A stretch of 64,000 nt of DNA from CAZNSX01 sp964575845. Its GTDB lineage: Bacteria; UBA8248; CAZNSX01. The DNA lies in NCBI GenBank assembly GCA_964575845.1, contig CAZNSX010000002.1, positions 1-64,000 on the forward strand, written 5' to 3'. The notes beneath the pieces were generated by a model. It searched no databases and was not told the origin of the DNA. It saw only the letters and a program-made list of their open reading frames with translations. This document shows, one piece after another, positions 1-7,990 of the stretch (within the stretch, counting starts at the first letter, position 1; every line of letters starts with the position of its first letter). The translations under genes and the position numbers were made by a program.

Positions 1-378
<378 letters not shown>

Positions 379-390
379 AAAAACTGGAGA

Positions 391-413
391 AGGGGCTTCG
401 GCTTCAAGCCCCT
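391..413 (-). other. rRNA leader stem-loop
   Basis: A perfect 8-bp inverted repeat (391-398 with 406-413) and 7-base loop lies immediately upstream of the mature 16S 5' end, inside the precursor leader. Such hairpins normally belong to the processing stalk or leader of rRNA transcripts. That role is inferred from position only. Confidence 0.5.
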
Positions 414-615
414 CAATCTCAAAGGTTGCGAAAGACCCTACTCAGCCGTAACACACCCTATTCAGTTTTCAAAGAGCAGAGAAAAACAGTCTCTTTTATC
501 AGAGCCTTTCGGCGCTGTCAAGCATTTTCTCTGTGAGAGCTATCTTTTGAAAGAACGAACCGGAAAGGGATTGAGCACTGACTTTATTCTTAATCCTTTA
601 TCGCCCTAATCCTAG

Positions 616-644
616 AATATAGGTAGCTTTCCGTCGCTTGTCAA
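616..644 (-). promoter_or_regulatory. rRNA operon promoter
   Basis: On the minus strand a consensus -35 hexamer TTGACA (644-639) and a -10 hexamer TATATT (621-616) are separated by exactly 17 bases. Transcription would start near 609 and leave a leader of about 230 nt before 16S. The bases just upstream (645-660) are A/T-rich, as expected of an UP element. This is the strongest promoter-like sequence near the rRNA gene. Confidence 0.8.
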
Positions 645-870
645 GATGAATTTAAATTCTCCGCCCAAGCGCCAGACCAACAAAAGTTATGGTAAATCCA
701 ATATATTAATTAATAATTTGCAATTGCATATTATGTTAATAAAAAAAGCTACTAACTTGGTTCTCTTAGCTAGAGCTTATATATTATGTTCAACATTTTT
801 TTCGGAAAATTATTCCGGCCCTTAAGCTCTTTTCATCCTTTTGGAGTTAAGGTTAAGGGCGTGAAATGGT
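645..870. other. AT-rich intergenic region between rrn and the reductase gene
   Basis: No gene is visible here. The stretch is far richer in A/T than the rest of the window and contains the decamer ATATTATGTT twice, at 728-737 and 781-790. It probably holds upstream promoter elements or regulator sites for the divergent rrn and reductase promoters; no known operator is recognised. Confidence 0.4.
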
Positions 871-876
871 TATAAT
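871..876 (+). promoter_or_regulatory. -10 element before the Fe-S aldo-keto reductase
   Basis: A perfect TATAAT lies 33 bases ahead of the reductase start. No good -35 hexamer sits at the right distance, so the promoter would need an activator or be weak. Confidence 0.4.
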
Positions 877-908
877 CTAGGGATGGTCTCCCTCTATTAT
901 AAGATACC

Positions 909-1979
909 ATGAACTATCGCCCCTTCGGAAGCACGGGAAAGTTAGTCTCTCTCGTGAGTTTTGGCGCCATGCGCCTCCCCTCGGACCCTGAAAAAGGATC
1001 GGAGATAGTGCGTCGAGGGGCTGAGGTGGGGATGAATTATTTTGAGACCTCCCCCATCTACTGCTCCGGCACCAGCGAGCTGAGCGTCTCCCAGGGCCTT
1101 AGGGGGATGAGGGACAGGGTTTACATCTCTACGAAAAGCTCTGACCGCTCGGCACGGGGGCTCATGAGGGATTGCGAGCGCTCCCTCAAGAGGATGGGAC
1201 TGGAGAAGCTCGATTTCTACCACATATGGAACATCTCCACCGAAAGTGAGGCTGGGCGGGTCCTCCAAGCAGGAGGGGCTTTAGAGGGCCTGAAGCGTCT
1301 CAAGAGCGAGGGCCTTGTGGACCATATTGGCTTCACGAGCCATCAGGAGCCCGAGGGAATTGTGAGAATGATCGAGACCGCGGAGTTTGAAACGGTGACG
1401 GTCAGCTACCACCTCCTTAAGAGGAAGGCAGCCCCGGCCCTCAAAGCTGCTCACCGGCATGGTATGGGTTTAATCATCATGACGCCCCTGGGAGGAGGTA
1501 CCCTGGCCGATGGCATGGGGAGGCTCGGGGAGCTACCTTCTGGAAGGAGCCCTGCTGAGGTGGCCCTGAGGTTTCTTACCGCTCATGCGGAGGTGAGCAC
1601 GGTAATTCCCGGTATGCGAACGATTGAAGAAGTGGAGGTCAATGCCCGGGTGGGGAACGCGGAGCGAAGTCTCACCCCGGAGGAGAGCCGGTCCCTCGAG
1701 AAAATTCTCCTCGGATTTGGGGACCCTCGGGAGGACTTCTGTACTGGCTGCGATTACTGCATGCCTTGTCCTCAGGGGGTCAATATCCCTTATATCTTGG
1801 AGTGCCGTAAGAAGGCCAAACTCTTCGGCCTTGGCTCCTGGGCGGAAGAGCTCTACAAGAGTCTTGACCCATCTGAGCGGGCGGGGCGCTGCAATGCCTG
1901 CGGGGAGTGCCTGGAGAGGTGCCCCCAGAAGCTTCTGATAGTGGATTGGCTCAGGGAGGCGGAGGAGGGATTCGGCTGA
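909..1979 (+). CDS. aldo-keto reductase with C-terminal iron-sulfur domain
   Basis: 356 residues. Residues 1-270 form an aldo-keto reductase barrel: the tetrad is Y51, K76, H105 and, at the usual aspartate position, E46 (ETSPIY instead of the normal DT/SxxxY). The C-terminus adds two cysteine groups, C278/C281/C284/C287 and C328/C331/C334/C338, each followed by proline as in ferredoxin-type 4Fe-4S sites. Members of this Fe-S subgroup are NAD(P)H- or ferredoxin-linked reductases of unknown substrate in anaerobes and facultative bacteria. The gene stands alone, divergent from the rRNA operon and convergent with the PilZ gene. The start follows a TATAAT element but has only a weak ribosome binding site. 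The Asp-to-Glu change in the tetrad is unusual. The family is clear, the substrate unknown. Confidence 0.88.
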   Translation: MNYRPFGSTGKLVSLVSFGAMRLPSDPEKGSEIVRRGAEVGMNYFETSPIYCSGTSELSVSQGLRGMRDRVYISTKSSDRSARGLMRDCERSLKRMGLEKLDFYHIWNISTESEAGRVLQAGGALEGLKRLKSEGLVDHIGFTSHQEPEGIVRMIETAEFETVTVSYHLLKRKAAPALKAAHRHGMGLIIMTPLGGGTLADGMGRLGELPSGRSPAEVALRFLTAHAEVSTVIPGMRTIEEVEVNARVGNAERSLTPEESRSLEKILLGFGDPREDFCTGCDYCMPCPQGVNIPYILECRKKAKLFGLGSWAEELYKSLDPSERAGRCNACGECLERCPQKLLIVDWLREAEEGFG

Positions 1980-2005
1980 GCAGGGAGCCTGTGCTCGGGA
2001 AAAAG

Positions 2006-2359
2006 CTAGGTCTCCTGTTCCGACCCGTTCCCGCAGTAATCCGCCAGGCTTTCATTGAGAAACCGGAACTCACCCCTGGTGCGGGTGAAAAGCTGGATGC
2101 CCACATCGTAAGGGGGAGAATCAGATTGCCCATCCTGGTGGACTATCACACCCTGGCACCCGATGATCACAGCGTTCGGAAGATGAACGTCCAGTGTTAT
2201 TCGCCCTTTTTTCCTGGGGAGCTCCTCGAGGCGCACCTTAAGGCCCGTGGCGCTTATATCTTTTACCGGCAGGGGCTCCTTGGATAGCTCCTCGCAGCTA
2301 ATGTAGACCGGGGCCTGGAGGCGAGGGTAGCGCCGCCTTTCGAACTTTTTACCTTCCAC
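2006..2359 (-). CDS. PilZ domain protein
   Basis: About 117 residues consisting of little more than one PilZ domain. It has the two c-di-GMP-binding signatures of the family: an arginine-rich RRxPR-type motif near the N-terminus (ERRRYPR) and DxSxxG (DISATG) some 25 residues later. Such single-domain proteins bind cyclic di-GMP and pass the signal to partners controlling motility, adhesion or polysaccharide. Two starts are possible. The ATG at 2365 touches the GGAGGAG ribosome site directly, which is too close, so the GTG two codons later at 2359, with about six bases of spacing, is preferred. It is transcribed towards the reductase gene. No cyclase or phosphodiesterase gene lies nearby. Confidence 0.85.
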   Translation of the reverse strand: MEGKKFERRRYPRLQAPVYISCEELSKEPLPVKDISATGLKVRLEELPRKKGRITLDVHLPNAVIIGCQGVIVHQDGQSDSPPYDVGIQLFTRTRGEFRFLNESLADYCGNGSEQET

Positions 2360-2453
2360 CGCCATCTCCTCCCGATTAAGGTTTAGTGTAAGAAAGCAAC
2401 CTCTCGTGATTTAGTATCGACAGACTTAAATTAAGACTTTAGCAAATAAGAAT

Positions 2454-2474
2454 CCTGAGGCTTTTTGCCTCAGG
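2454..2474 (-). terminator. stem-loop downstream of the iron alcohol dehydrogenase
   Basis: A perfect 8-bp stem (CCTGAGGC/GCCTCAGG) with a five-base loop lies 147 bp past the stop of the minus-strand alcohol dehydrogenase. On that strand it is followed by ATTCTTATTT, which is T-rich enough for a modest intrinsic terminator. It lies in the 260-bp gap before the PilZ gene, which otherwise shows nothing. Confidence 0.5.
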
Positions 2475-2620
2475 GCTCTTGAGAGGGGGTCGCCCCCGTC
2501 TCCTCGGCCGTGCTCCGCAAGAACGGAGGAGAGCTGCAGAGTCTCCCCCTTCTGGCGCTGAAAGCTGAAATCGGGGAACTTTGAACCCAGAGGGACCTCA
2601 CGGCCCGTATCTTCTGCTTT

Positions 2621-3796
2621 CTACCACTTTCCCGCAAACGCGGCCCTGAAGATATTCATGATATCTTGTCGGGAGGTTTCTCTGGGATTGGCGGCCACAT
2701 TTCCACTCTTCATGGAATCATCTGCAAGGGTGGCAATTTCTTCCTCGCGGCAGCTCACCTCGGAGAGCGTGGCCGGAATACCGACCTCAGAGGCCAGGTG
2801 CCTGACGGCTTCGATAGCCCGTCTGCCGGCCGCCTCGGCGTTGAGGCTTTCCACCTCTTCGCCCATAGCGCGGGCCACGCGGCCGTACTTCTCGGGGCAG
2901 GCTGGCAGGTTGAAGTCCATCACGTAGGGCAGCAGGATGGCATTTGCCATGCCATGAGGGAGGCCGAAGTGTCCGCCAAGGGTGTGTGCCATTGCGTGGA
3001 CATTTCCAAGGCGCGTGTTAGTAAAGGCCATCCCCGCCATGGTGCTGGCCACCGCCAGGGCCTCCACGCCCTCGAGTCCGGCCCCACCCCGCACCACCCG
3101 ACGGAGGTTTCGGGCGATGAGGCTTACGGCCTCAAGGGCAAGGCCCTCGGTTATGGGCATGGAGAAGCGCGAGGTGAAGGACTCGATGGCATGGGTCAGG
3201 GCGTCCATGCTTGTGGTGCCCGCGAGGTCGGGGGGGAGACCCAGCATTAGCACGGGGTCCACGAGCGCCAGGTCGGGAAAGAGGTGGGGTGAGCCCACAG
3301 CGAATTTGAAGCGCCGCGCGGGGTCAGTAATGACGGCGAAGCTCGTCGCCTCGCTCCCTGTGCCGCAGGTGGTGGGAAGGGCGGCCAAAAAGGGGAGCGG
3401 CTTCCTCACCTTCCCCACCCCCTCATAACTGGTGATGTGCCCGCCATTAGTGGCAAGAATGCCCAAGGCCTTGGCAGAGTCCATCGGGCTCCCGCCGCCT
3501 ACGGCCACGATGGCACTGCAGCCTTCCCGCTGGTAGAGCTGCAGGGCCGCCTCGACTGTGGCAACGGATGGATTGGGTTCCACTCTGGAGAAGAGGGTGT
3601 AGCCCATCCCCTCAGCCCTCAGGGCTTCTTCTACGCCCCTCGTGAGGCCCGCGGAAAGCACTCCCTCATCAGTTACGAGAAGCACCCTTCTGATGCCCCG
3701 CCCGGCCAATTCATGGCCTACTCTCTCCGAGACACCCGCCCCCACGATGACCCTTGTGGACACGAAATAGGTCGAAAACTTGTCCGAGTGACCCAT
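2621..3796 (-). CDS. iron-containing alcohol dehydrogenase
   Basis: 391 residues, the normal length of the group III (FucO/AdhE-type) alcohol dehydrogenases. The dinucleotide-binding loop GGGSPMDSAK is at 100-109, and the metal ligands line up with FucO: D198, H202, H267 and H281. These enzymes oxidise primary alcohols or diols, or reduce aldehydes, with NAD(P). The ATG at 3796 has an AGGAGC site eight bases upstream. It follows the nitroreductase gene on the same strand with a 45-bp gap, so both may be read together. The substrate cannot be told from the sequence. Confidence 0.93.
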   Translation of the reverse strand: MGHSDKFSTYFVSTRVIVGAGVSERVGHELAGRGIRRVLLVTDEGVLSAGLTRGVEEALRAEGMGYTLFSRVEPNPSVATVEAALQLYQREGCSAIVAVGGGSPMDSAKALGILATNGGHITSYEGVGKVRKPLPFLAALPTTCGTGSEATSFAVITDPARRFKFAVGSPHLFPDLALVDPVLMLGLPPDLAGTTSMDALTHAIESFTSRFSMPITEGLALEAVSLIARNLRRVVRGGAGLEGVEALAVASTMAGMAFTNTRLGNVHAMAHTLGGHFGLPHGMANAILLPYVMDFNLPACPEKYGRVARAMGEEVESLNAEAAGRRAIEAVRHLASEVGIPATLSEVSCREEEIATLADDSMKSGNVAANPRETSRQDIMNIFRAAFAGKW

Positions 3797-3841
3797 GGTG
3801 CCCTGCTCCTGGTTAAGGCTTGAGTAGATAGGGGGTTTGCC

Positions 3842-4507
3842 TCAGAAGCCATGCCACTGTGTGAACTCTTCCACCCTGATTCGGGTACTCACATAGCTAT
3901 TGATGGGAGCCCCTCCGTCAGGATAACCAATGGGAAGGGCTATGAGGACTTTATGGTTTTTGGGGATACCCAGCTTCTCCCGAAAGACCTCCGGGTAGCC
4001 CACCACTGAAGCTTGGGGCACGGTGCGGAGGCCCAAGGCTTCGGCCGCCAGGATAACACTCTGAATGAACATCCCCATGTCCATTTTGGACCAGGGGCCC
4101 AGGGAAGCGTCCATGTGGAAGACGAAGACGCAGGGAGCACCATAGAAATTGAAATTTGAAAGGCGGTACTTTTCCTTTGCCTCTTCATCGGCCGGTGCTA
4201 TCCCCAGAGCAGCCAGGCGGCGACTGTTGTGCTCCTGGGCCCTTTTGGCCATGGCTTCAGGCCACCGGACCGGAGTGGGAAGGTCGGGGTTTGAGGGGGC
4301 CTTGGCCGAGGCCTTAGTATAGAGGGCCTTCGCCAGCTCCTCCTTTGCTGCTCCCGAGACGACGGCTACCCCCCAGGGCTGGGTATTGGAGTAAGAGGCA
4401 CTCCGCTTGGAGGCTTCGAGGATTTTCTCAATGAGCTCTCGGGGCACAGGTCTATCCTCAAAGGCCCGGCAACTTTTTCTGGAGCCGATGATTTGAAGAA
4501 GGTTCAT
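3842..4507 (-). CDS. nitroreductase family flavoprotein
   Basis: 221 residues from the preferred start. The N-terminal pattern (SRKSCRAFEDRPVPRE, then NTQPWG about 30 residues on) is that of FMN-dependent nitroreductases. The C-terminal part has the GLRTVPQ and IALPIGYPDG segments of the same fold. These enzymes reduce nitro compounds, quinones or enoates with NAD(P)H. The frame is open for 26 more codons upstream, but the ATG at 4507 has a GGAGG site eight bases ahead and begins the conserved domain. It lies between tyrS and the iron alcohol dehydrogenase on one strand. The true substrate is unknown. Confidence 0.9.
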   Translation of the reverse strand: MNLLQIIGSRKSCRAFEDRPVPRELIEKILEASKRSASYSNTQPWGVAVVSGAAKEELAKALYTKASAKAPSNPDLPTPVRWPEAMAKRAQEHNSRRLAALGIAPADEEAKEKYRLSNFNFYGAPCVFVFHMDASLGPWSKMDMGMFIQSVILAAEALGLRTVPQASVVGYPEVFREKLGIPKNHKVLIALPIGYPDGGAPINSYVSTRIRVEEFTQWHGF

Positions 4508-4655
4508 GGGGCTTCCTCCCCTGAGTTTGGCCGCCGGGGGGCGGCATGGCAGTCCTCTCGGCATATCTCCCAAGGATGGCTTCATTCTAAACCCCGGAGA
4601 GTCGCCGGGGAAAGGGTAAAAGTCGGCCCTGCTAGGTAAGGTTCTGAGGGGCTAT

Positions 4656-4677
4656 TGTCCGCCCGTAAGGGCGGACA
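4656..4677 (-). terminator. stem-loop downstream of tyrS
   Basis: A perfect 9-bp stem with a four-base loop (TGTCCGCCC/GGGCGGACA) lies 46 bases after the tyrS stop and 149 bases before the nitroreductase start. No run of T follows, so it may be a weak terminator or an mRNA-stabilising hairpin. Confidence 0.4.
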
Positions 4678-4722
4678 CCAGGCACAGGGCTCGGGCATTT
4701 AAGGATGATTCCCACAGCAAGC

Positions 4723-5949
4723 TCAGGATGGAAGGATGGTCGGGTTTTTAGGTTTTATGCGGGAAAAGCGACGTTTTCCCACCCGGATGAGATATCCCTC
4801 TTCCTTTTGCGTGGAGAACTCATGATTGGGATCGCCCACCTTTCTGCCGTCGATCTGGATGCCCCCCTGGGTGAAGAGCCGCCTTGCCTCACTTTTGCTG
4901 ACGACAGAACCTGTTGCCATAACGAGGTCCAGTGCCGGAATCATGTGCGAGCTCACTGGGATGGTACTCTCGGGTATCTCCTCTGGGGCTTCTTTTTTCC
5001 TGAAGAGCCGCTCGAAACGGGCGGCTGCCTTCCGGGACGCCTCATCCCCCCAGTAGCGGGCAACTATCTCCTCGGCGAGCCGTGCCTTGACATCGCGAGG
5101 ATTCAACCCTCCCCGGGAAACCTGCTCCTTTAGCTCTCGCAGCTCCTTTTCGCTTACTTCGCTCAGAAGCAAATAGTACTCCCACATCACCTCATCATTT
5201 ATGGACATGAGCTTGCCGTAGATCTCATCTGGCGGCTCATCGATCCCTATATGGTTTCCATAAGACTTGCTCATCTTTTGAGAGCCGTCTGTGCCCACGA
5301 GCAAGGGCAGTGTTATGACCACCTGAGGCTCCTGTCCGTAATCCCGTTGAAGTTCCCTCCCGACCAGGAGGTTGAACTTCTGGTCCGTGCCCCCGAGTTC
5401 CACATCGCACTTGAGGGCTACCGAGTCATATCCCTGAAGGAGAGGGTAGAGAAACTCGTGGATGCTGATGGGCCTGTTGCTCCCATAGCGCTGGGAGAAA
5501 TCGTCCCTCTCGAGCATCCTGGCCACCGTGTATTTGCCCGCCAGGCGAATCATATCCTGCCCCGTCATAGAGCCAAGCCACCGGCTGTTGAACTCCATCA
5601 CGGTTTTCTCGGAGTCCAGTATCTTGAAGACCTGCCGCTTGTAGGTCTCAGCATATTTGAGCACCTCTTCTTTGGTCAACTGGCGGCGGGTCTCGCTCTG
5701 ACCGCTTGGGTCACCTATCATGCCTGTGAAATCTCCGATAAGGAAGATAACCTCGTGGCCCAGCTCTTGAAAGTGACGCATTTTGTGCATCACCACCGTG
5801 TGGCCGAGATGGAGGTCAGGAGCTGTGGGGTCAAAGCCCACCTTCACCCTGAGGGGGCGCCTCCGGCGAAGCTTGCGCAACAGCTCCTCCCGCTGGATGG
5901 TCTCCACGGTCCCCCGCTCGATCAGCTTGAGTTGCTCGTCGACCTTCAT
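4723..5949 (-). CDS. tyrS: tyrosyl-tRNA synthetase
   Basis: 408 residues, full length. The class I signatures are present: HLGH at 47-50 and KMSKS at 225-229. The tyrosine-pocket region GDFTGMIGDPSG and the VELGGTDQ segment are typical of bacterial TyrRS, and an S4 RNA-binding domain ends the protein (about 340-400). It charges tRNA-Tyr in the cytoplasm. The length and the KMSKS (not KFGKS) motif place it with the TyrZ-like branch. It follows the HU gene on the same strand with 148 bp between. No T-box leader is evident in that gap. The ribosome site before the ATG is weak. Confidence 0.97.
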   Translation of the reverse strand: MKVDEQLKLIERGTVETIQREELLRKLRRRRPLRVKVGFDPTAPDLHLGHTVVMHKMRHFQELGHEVIFLIGDFTGMIGDPSGQSETRRQLTKEEVLKYAETYKRQVFKILDSEKTVMEFNSRWLGSMTGQDMIRLAGKYTVARMLERDDFSQRYGSNRPISIHEFLYPLLQGYDSVALKCDVELGGTDQKFNLLVGRELQRDYGQEPQVVITLPLLVGTDGSQKMSKSYGNHIGIDEPPDEIYGKLMSINDEVMWEYYLLLSEVSEKELRELKEQVSRGGLNPRDVKARLAEEIVARYWGDEASRKAAARFERLFRKKEAPEEIPESTIPVSSHMIPALDLVMATGSVVSKSEARRLFTQGGIQIDGRKVGDPNHEFSTQKEEGYLIRVGKRRFSRIKPKNPTILPS

Positions 5950-6097
5950 ATCTCTTGCGTCTGCCAGCCTGTGGAAGACCTGGGAAGAATAAACCTCCGC
6001 TCTGCCTCCTGGGATGTGGAAGAAAACGACCGCAAATGCTAAAGAGGCAGAACCCCTCCCTCGGCCCTGCCCCTCATATAATAGAGAAACACTCCTC

Positions 6098-6373
6098 TTA
6101 TTTTACCGCTTCTTTCAGCTCCTTTCCGGGGGTGAACTTGGGTACTGTTTTTGCGGGGATGTAAATGGTCTGACCCGTCTGGGGATTTATTCCCTGACGT
6201 GCCTTAGAGGCTCTTGCCGAGAAGGTCCCGAAGCCCGAGATGGTTACCCTTTCCTTGCCCTTCAAGGCCTTCTTGATGCTTTCCAGTGCGGCGTTTAGGG
6301 CTCGCTCGGCAGCGGCCTTGTTCTCGATTGGGCCTGCATCAACCATAACCTTCACTAAATCGCTCTTATTCAC
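6098..6373 (-). CDS. hup: HU-family DNA-binding protein
   Basis: 91 residues, the standard size of HU/IHF subunits. The N-terminal MNKSDLVKVM start, the GFGTFSARASKAR arm base and the GQTIYIPAKTVPKFTPGK C-terminus are diagnostic of HU rather than IHF. It forms a dimer that bends and compacts DNA. The ATG has a strong GAGGAGG site and a σ70-like promoter about 50 bases upstream. tyrS lies downstream on the same strand. Confidence 0.96.
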   Translation of the reverse strand: MNKSDLVKVMVDAGPIENKAAAERALNAALESIKKALKGKERVTISGFGTFSARASKARQGINPQTGQTIYIPAKTVPKFTPGKELKEAVK

Positions 6374-6428
6374 AACCGTCCTCCTCTCAACGATGAATCC
6401 TTATGAGAGAACTACCCATGATGCGGCG

Positions 6429-6457
6429 AAGCTAGCATCCACAAGAGGCTTTGTCAA
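6429..6457 (-). promoter_or_regulatory. HU gene promoter
   Basis: On the minus strand a consensus TTGACA (6457-6452) and TAGCTT (6434-6429) are separated by 17 bases. Transcription would begin near 6422, leaving a 50-nt leader before the HU start. Confidence 0.65.
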
Positions 6458-6509
6458 GGCGGAAATTTTCCCCATTGGCGGTAGAAACTCTTCTTCCGTG
6501 GGGGTGGCG

Positions 6510-6539
6510 TTGACAGCGAGGGGAGCTTGAGCTTAATAT
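6510..6539 (+). promoter_or_regulatory. promoter of the SDR-Nudix pair
   Basis: TTGACA at 6510-6515 and TAATAT at 6534-6539 with an 18-base spacer point at the SDR gene, giving a leader of about 35 nt. It is divergent from the HU promoter. Confidence 0.6.
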
Positions 6540-6579
6540 TAATGGGGCTGGGAAAATCGCAGCGATAAGGGCCTTTTCC

Positions 6580-7308
6580 ATGAAAGCTCTTCTGGGTCAG
6601 GTGGCCATCGTGACTGGGGCCGGTCGGGGCATAGGCCGTGCGATAGCCCTCACCTTTGCAAGGGCGGGGGTCGATGTGAGTCTCGCCTCTCGTACGCAAG
6701 AAGAGATAGAATCGGTGGCTGAGGAAGCGAGAGCCCTGGGCTCCCGAGCCCTGCCGCTACCGACCGATGTGGCCGAGGAGGACCAGGTTGAGGCTTTGGT
6801 GGTAAGGTCTCTCGAAGATTTCGGCAAGGTGGATATTTTGGTCAACTGCGCCGGAATCGCCCTCTATGCGCCCGTCGTTGATTATCCCACAACGGAGTTT
6901 GACCGCATTCTGGCCACTAACCTTAGGGGGGTTTTCCTCTGCTCTCGGGCGGTCCTTAAGGGCATGTATGCCCGGGGCTCGGGAACCATCATAAACATAG
7001 CCTCTATCGCCGGCAAGGTTGGCACAGCCAACCGTGCCGCTTACTGCGCCTCTAAATTTGGGGTTCTTGGGTTCAGCGAGGCACTGGCCCAGGAGGCCCG
7101 TCGCCACAACGTGCGGGTCTCCGTCATATGTCCCGGCTCGGTGAGGACCACCTTCGGCCGACACCTCGACGGAGGGGGGAGTGATAAGCTCTCCTGGGCC
7201 CTGGACCCTGAAGAGGTGGCCCGGGCGGCACTCCATCTGGCAGCTTCGCCTCCCGAAACCTTTATAAGTGAGGTGGTCATGCGGCCCACCAATCCACCGC
7301 GCTCCTGA
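6580..7308 (+). CDS. short-chain dehydrogenase/reductase (SDR)
   Basis: 242 residues, classical SDR. The cofactor motif TGAGRGIG is at 12-19, the NxAG-like VNCAGI at 89-93, and the catalytic residues are S142, Y155 and K159. The arginine after the glycine motif and SRT at 37-39 suggest NADP(H) preference. These enzymes interconvert carbonyls and alcohols; FabG-like reductases are closest in pattern, but no fatty-acid genes lie nearby. It is followed after 12 bases by the Nudix gene, so the two form an operon driven by a promoter at 6510-6539. Confidence 0.92.
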   Translation: MKALLGQVAIVTGAGRGIGRAIALTFARAGVDVSLASRTQEEIESVAEEARALGSRALPLPTDVAEEDQVEALVVRSLEDFGKVDILVNCAGIALYAPVVDYPTTEFDRILATNLRGVFLCSRAVLKGMYARGSGTIINIASIAGKVGTANRAAYCASKFGVLGFSEALAQEARRHNVRVSVICPGSVRTTFGRHLDGGGSDKLSWALDPEEVARAALHLAASPPETFISEVVMRPTNPPRS

Positions 7309-7320
7309 GGCATAGGGAGG

Positions 7321-7752
7321 ATGTCCAGGCGCTACCCCACCCAGCCCTTAGTAGGGGTGGGGGCTATAATATTCCGAGATGAAGAGGTGGCACTGGTCCG
7401 CCGGGGAGGCCCCCCCAGCAAGGGCAAGTGGTCCATCCCGGGGGGCCTTGTAGAGCTGGGCGAGAGCCTTGAAGAGGCCCTGAGAAGGGAGGTCCGGGAG
7501 GAGACGGGCCTCGAGGTGGAGGTGCTTGAGCGATGTGCCGTCCTGGAAAGGGTCCTGCGAGATCCCTGGGGGCGCGTGGAATATCACTATGTCCTCATCG
7601 ATTTTGCCTGCCGCTATGTTTCGGGAGAGCTGATACCCGCCTCTGACACTCGCGCTGCCGCCTGGGTGTCCATAGAAGGGCTGGATGATTACACGATGAC
7701 CAGCGGGACGGCTCAGGTGATAAGGGATGCCTTTAAGAGGTTTGGTCAATAG
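7321..7752 (+). CDS. Nudix hydrolase
   Basis: 143 residues. The full Nudix box GX5EX7REUXEEXGU is present at 42-64, with the metal-binding REVREE glutamates intact. The preceding GKWSIPGG is the usual lead-in. Nudix enzymes cleave nucleoside diphosphates linked to another moiety; this length and pattern resemble ADP-ribose pyrophosphatase/MutT-like housecleaning enzymes. A GGGAGG site directly precedes the ATG. It is the second gene of the SDR operon, and a weak terminator follows. Confidence 0.93.
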   Translation: MSRRYPTQPLVGVGAIIFRDEEVALVRRGGPPSKGKWSIPGGLVELGESLEEALRREVREETGLEVEVLERCAVLERVLRDPWGRVEYHYVLIDFACRYVSGELIPASDTRAAAWVSIEGLDDYTMTSGTAQVIRDAFKRFGQ

Positions 7753-7786
7753 ACCCTCTTGCCAGAAAATTGTTGAGGGTTTTTCC
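7753..7786 (+). terminator. terminator after the Nudix gene
   Basis: ACCCTC (7753-7758) pairs with GAGGGT (7775-7780) and is followed by a T-rich run. The stem is only six base pairs with a long loop, so strength is doubtful. Confidence 0.45.
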
Positions 7787-7990
7787 TTTTGGTGTTAACT
7801 TAGCCCAGGGCAGATTTGATTTGAAAAGTTGCATGGCGGCATTTTCCCAGGGCGGGCGGGAAGATGGCGGTTGCTTCATAAAGTATAGAATTTATGGTAG
7901 ATTTTGAAGAGATTTGCAAAATATAAAACATATAGTTCTTCATCTCAGGGGGTTCATCAAAGGAGACAGACTTCAGTGGAGGGCTGAATC

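Noticed and set aside
5950..6097. Possible T-box leader before tyrS
   Set aside because: The gap is only 148 bases and shows no T-box consensus or antiterminator pair.
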